Origin: Fidelibacterota bacterium
Lineage (GTDB): Bacteria > Fidelibacterota > UBA2242
Direction of reading: 5' to 3'
NCBI GenBank assembly: GCA_023133185.1
Contig: JAGLWX010000302.1
Span: 1-6,387 of the forward strand
DNA: 6,387 nt
Positions 5,210 to 6,387 of this stretch are shown here, one piece after another. How positions within the stretch are numbered: position 1 is the stretch's first letter; the number at the start of each line of letters is the position of its first letter. The translations under genes were made by a program, and so were the position numbers. The notes under the pieces were generated by a model that worked only from the letters and a program-made list of their open reading frames with translations, did not search any database and was not told the DNA's origin.

Positions 5210-6169
5210 ATGAATATAGTGGTTTTAGATGGATACCCTGTAAATCCCGGTGACCTGAGCTGGATGGAATTGGAAAAACTGGGAAATTGCAAAATTTTTG
5301 ACCGAACCAGAACAGATCAAGTCGTTGCACGAGCAATGGACGCTGACATTCTGCTGACAAATAAAGTCGAAGTTACCGAAAAAACCCTAAACCAATTATC
5401 CAAATTGAAATACATCGGCGTAATGGCAACGGGCTTTAATATCGTGAATACTGAAGCAGCCGCAAACCGGGGCATAACGGTAACCAATGTTCCCGCCTAC
5501 AGCACTTTTTCAGTTGCCCAGACCGCTTTCGCTCACATTCTCAACCTCACTCATCACGTAGGCGAACATTCAGCTTCGGTGAGAAACGGTGAATGGTCGA
5601 AATCTCCGGATTTTTCCTACTGGCATTTTCCGTTAGTGGAGTTACAGGATTTGACTTTGGGCATTATCGGCATGGGTCGGATCGGTCGCACACTGGCTGA
5701 GATTGCCGATAAATTTGGGATGAAAGTCATCTTTTACGATATTAGTGAATCTTCCGGCTTACCTGCGGAATTCAGGAGGGTTGAACCGGAGACTCTTTTC
5801 CGGGAAAGTGACGTGATCAGCCTGCACTGCCCGCTGACTCCGGAAACAGATCAAATCGTTAACTCCGAAAAACTGTCTTGGATGAAATCTTCGGCATTTC
5901 TCATCAACACCAGCCGGGGACAGTTAATTGATGAATCCGCCCTTGCCGAAGCTCTGAACAGAGGAAAGATCGCCGGCGCCGGGCTGGATGTATTGTCGTC
6001 CGAACCGCCTCAGCCGGACAATCCCCTGCTCTCCGCAAAGAATTGCTATATCACGCCCCATTTCGCCTGGGCAACGAAAGCGGCGCGGATTCGGTTGTTG
6101 CAGACAGTTGTTGACAATATCCGTGCCTTTCTACAAAATTCACCAATAAACGTTGTAAATAATGTGTGA
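5210..6169 (+). CDS. hprA: D-2-hydroxyacid dehydrogenase, glycerate dehydrogenase / hydroxypyruvate reductase type
   Basis: This 319-residue, full-length, cytoplasmic NAD(P)-dependent enzyme interconverts a D-2-hydroxyacid and its 2-ketoacid, most likely glycerate and hydroxypyruvate. The N-terminal signature L-D-G-Y-x-x-N-P-G-D-L-S-W (6-18) is characteristic of the HprA-like subgroup. The substrate domain contains V-M-A-T-G-F-N (71-77). The nucleotide site is G154-M-G156-R-I-G159, and the strand ends in D177, which favours NAD over NADP. H206-C-P follows. Catalytic residues are R236 in N-T-S-R-G, E265 in L-D-V-L-S-S-E-P-P, and H284 in I-T-P-H-F-A-W-A-T. All are present, so the enzyme should be active. 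ATG 5210 is chosen because the conserved strand begins at residue 2; the ribosome site GGGAG at 5190-5194 is unusually far (15 bases), suggesting coupling to the upstream methyltransferase. GC content is visibly higher than in that gene. The exact substrate among 2-hydroxyacids remains inferred. Confidence 0.92.
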   Translation: MNIVVLDGYPVNPGDLSWMELEKLGNCKIFDRTRTDQVVARAMDADILLTNKVEVTEKTLNQLSKLKYIGVMATGFNIVNTEAAANRGITVTNVPAYSTFSVAQTAFAHILNLTHHVGEHSASVRNGEWSKSPDFSYWHFPLVELQDLTLGIIGMGRIGRTLAEIADKFGMKVIFYDISESSGLPAEFRRVEPETLFRESDVISLHCPLTPETDQIVNSEKLSWMKSSAFLINTSRGQLIDESALAEALNRGKIAGAGLDVLSSEPPQPDNPLLSAKNCYITPHFAWATKAARIRLLQTVVDNIRAFLQNSPINVVNNV

Positions 6170-6178
6170 GCAAACTTT

Positions 6179-6198
6179 GTCCCGATTTTCATCGGGAC
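6179..6198. terminator. Perfect 8-bp hairpin after hprA, terminator-like without a T-run
   Basis: GTCCCGAT (6179-6186) and ATCGGGAC (6191-6198) form a perfect stem with a TTTC loop, starting nine bases after the stop codon. There is no following T tract, so intrinsic termination is uncertain; it may protect the mRNA 3' end or be a dispersed palindrome, common between genes in Bacteroidota-like genomes. Confidence 0.45.
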
Positions 6199-6259
6199 TA
6201 TCAAATAGTACTTCACGATATTTCCTTAAATCTTTCACGTTATCCAAAGAAAATTTTAA

Positions 6260-6318
6260 CGCAAAGGCGCCCCGATACAGTCATACTTCCCTACGGGGCA
6301 GGCAGAGATCGCAAAGGC
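6260..6318. repeat. CGCAAAGGC direct repeats enclosing a GC-rich hairpin
   Basis: CGCAAAGGC occurs at 6260-6268 and 6310-6318, exactly 50 bases apart. Between them GCCCCG (6269-6274) and CGGGGC (6294-6299) form a hairpin. The CGCAAAGGC word is familiar from short intergenic repeat arrays in many environmental bacteria. The layout suggests a palindromic element inserted in, or spaced between, such repeats. No gene is supported from 6170 to the window end; a possible start at 6363 has only a few codons before the edge. Confidence 0.45.
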
Positions 6319-6367
6319 TCGCAGAGTTTACCATATATAATAAAAGAAAAGACAAAAATAACATGAA

Positions 6368-6379
6368 GGTGAATTCACC
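6368..6379. repeat. 12-bp perfect palindrome at the right edge
   Basis: GGTGAATTCACC is self-complementary over 12 bases. It sits just before the window end, so it could be part of a larger repeat or an operator for a gene to the right; it could also be chance. Confidence 0.35.
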
Positions 6380-6387
6380 CCGTGTAA

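Noticed and set aside
6166..6366. 66-codon + strand frame after hprA
   Set aside because: It overlaps the hprA stop and runs through the hairpin and CGCAAAGGC repeats, with no ribosome site; non-coding repeats explain it better.

Overview
The window is about 6.4 kb of a bacterial chromosome with two parts: an integron-type gene-cassette array (about 1-3214) and an ordinary chromosomal segment with metabolic genes (about 3215-6387). All recognisable genes lie on the + strand. No marker gene fixes the organism. The AT-rich genes, the Ser-Gln end of the signal peptide, and the short GC-rich palindromes and 'CGCAAAGGC' repeats between genes suggest a Bacteroidota/FCB-group or related environmental lineage; this is an inference of low certainty.

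Cassette array. Four small genes with unrelated predicted functions run in the same direction. Each is followed by an attC-like recombination site: a left core resembling RYYYAAC, imperfectly paired inner arms with extra unpaired bases, and a right core resembling GTTRRRY. Three sites are convincing (402-534, 1163-1235, 2616-2674). A fourth (3161-3214) has a perfect left core but a decayed right core and probably marks the distal end of the array. The cassettes carry, in order: (1) the end of a protein with a HEPN-like R-x5-H motif; (2) a secreted 200-residue protein built of exact 111-nt (37-residue) tandem repeats; (3) a 453-residue protein with a PD-(D/E)xK nuclease-like motif near its N terminus; (4) a bacterial PH-like domain plus SHOCT tail protein. 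No integrase gene is visible. By integron polarity it would lie upstream of the left edge, or the array may be a cluster of attC sites lacking an integrase.

Chromosomal segment. A peptidase family M29-like metalloenzyme (3304-4383) is followed by an intergenic stretch with two inverted repeats. Then come an AT-rich class I SAM-dependent methyltransferase (4550-5197) and, 12 bp later, a D-2-hydroxyacid dehydrogenase of the glycerate dehydrogenase/hydroxypyruvate reductase type (5210-6169). The last two are probably co-transcribed, although their base compositions differ clearly. The right end has no supported gene; it holds a perfect 8-bp hairpin just after the dehydrogenase, a CGCAAAGGC repeat pair enclosing a second hairpin, and a 12-bp palindrome.

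The cassette genes need not work together: arrays collect unrelated genes. Two of the four have features common in defence proteins (HEPN-like, nuclease-like), which fits the known content of such arrays but is not proof of function.
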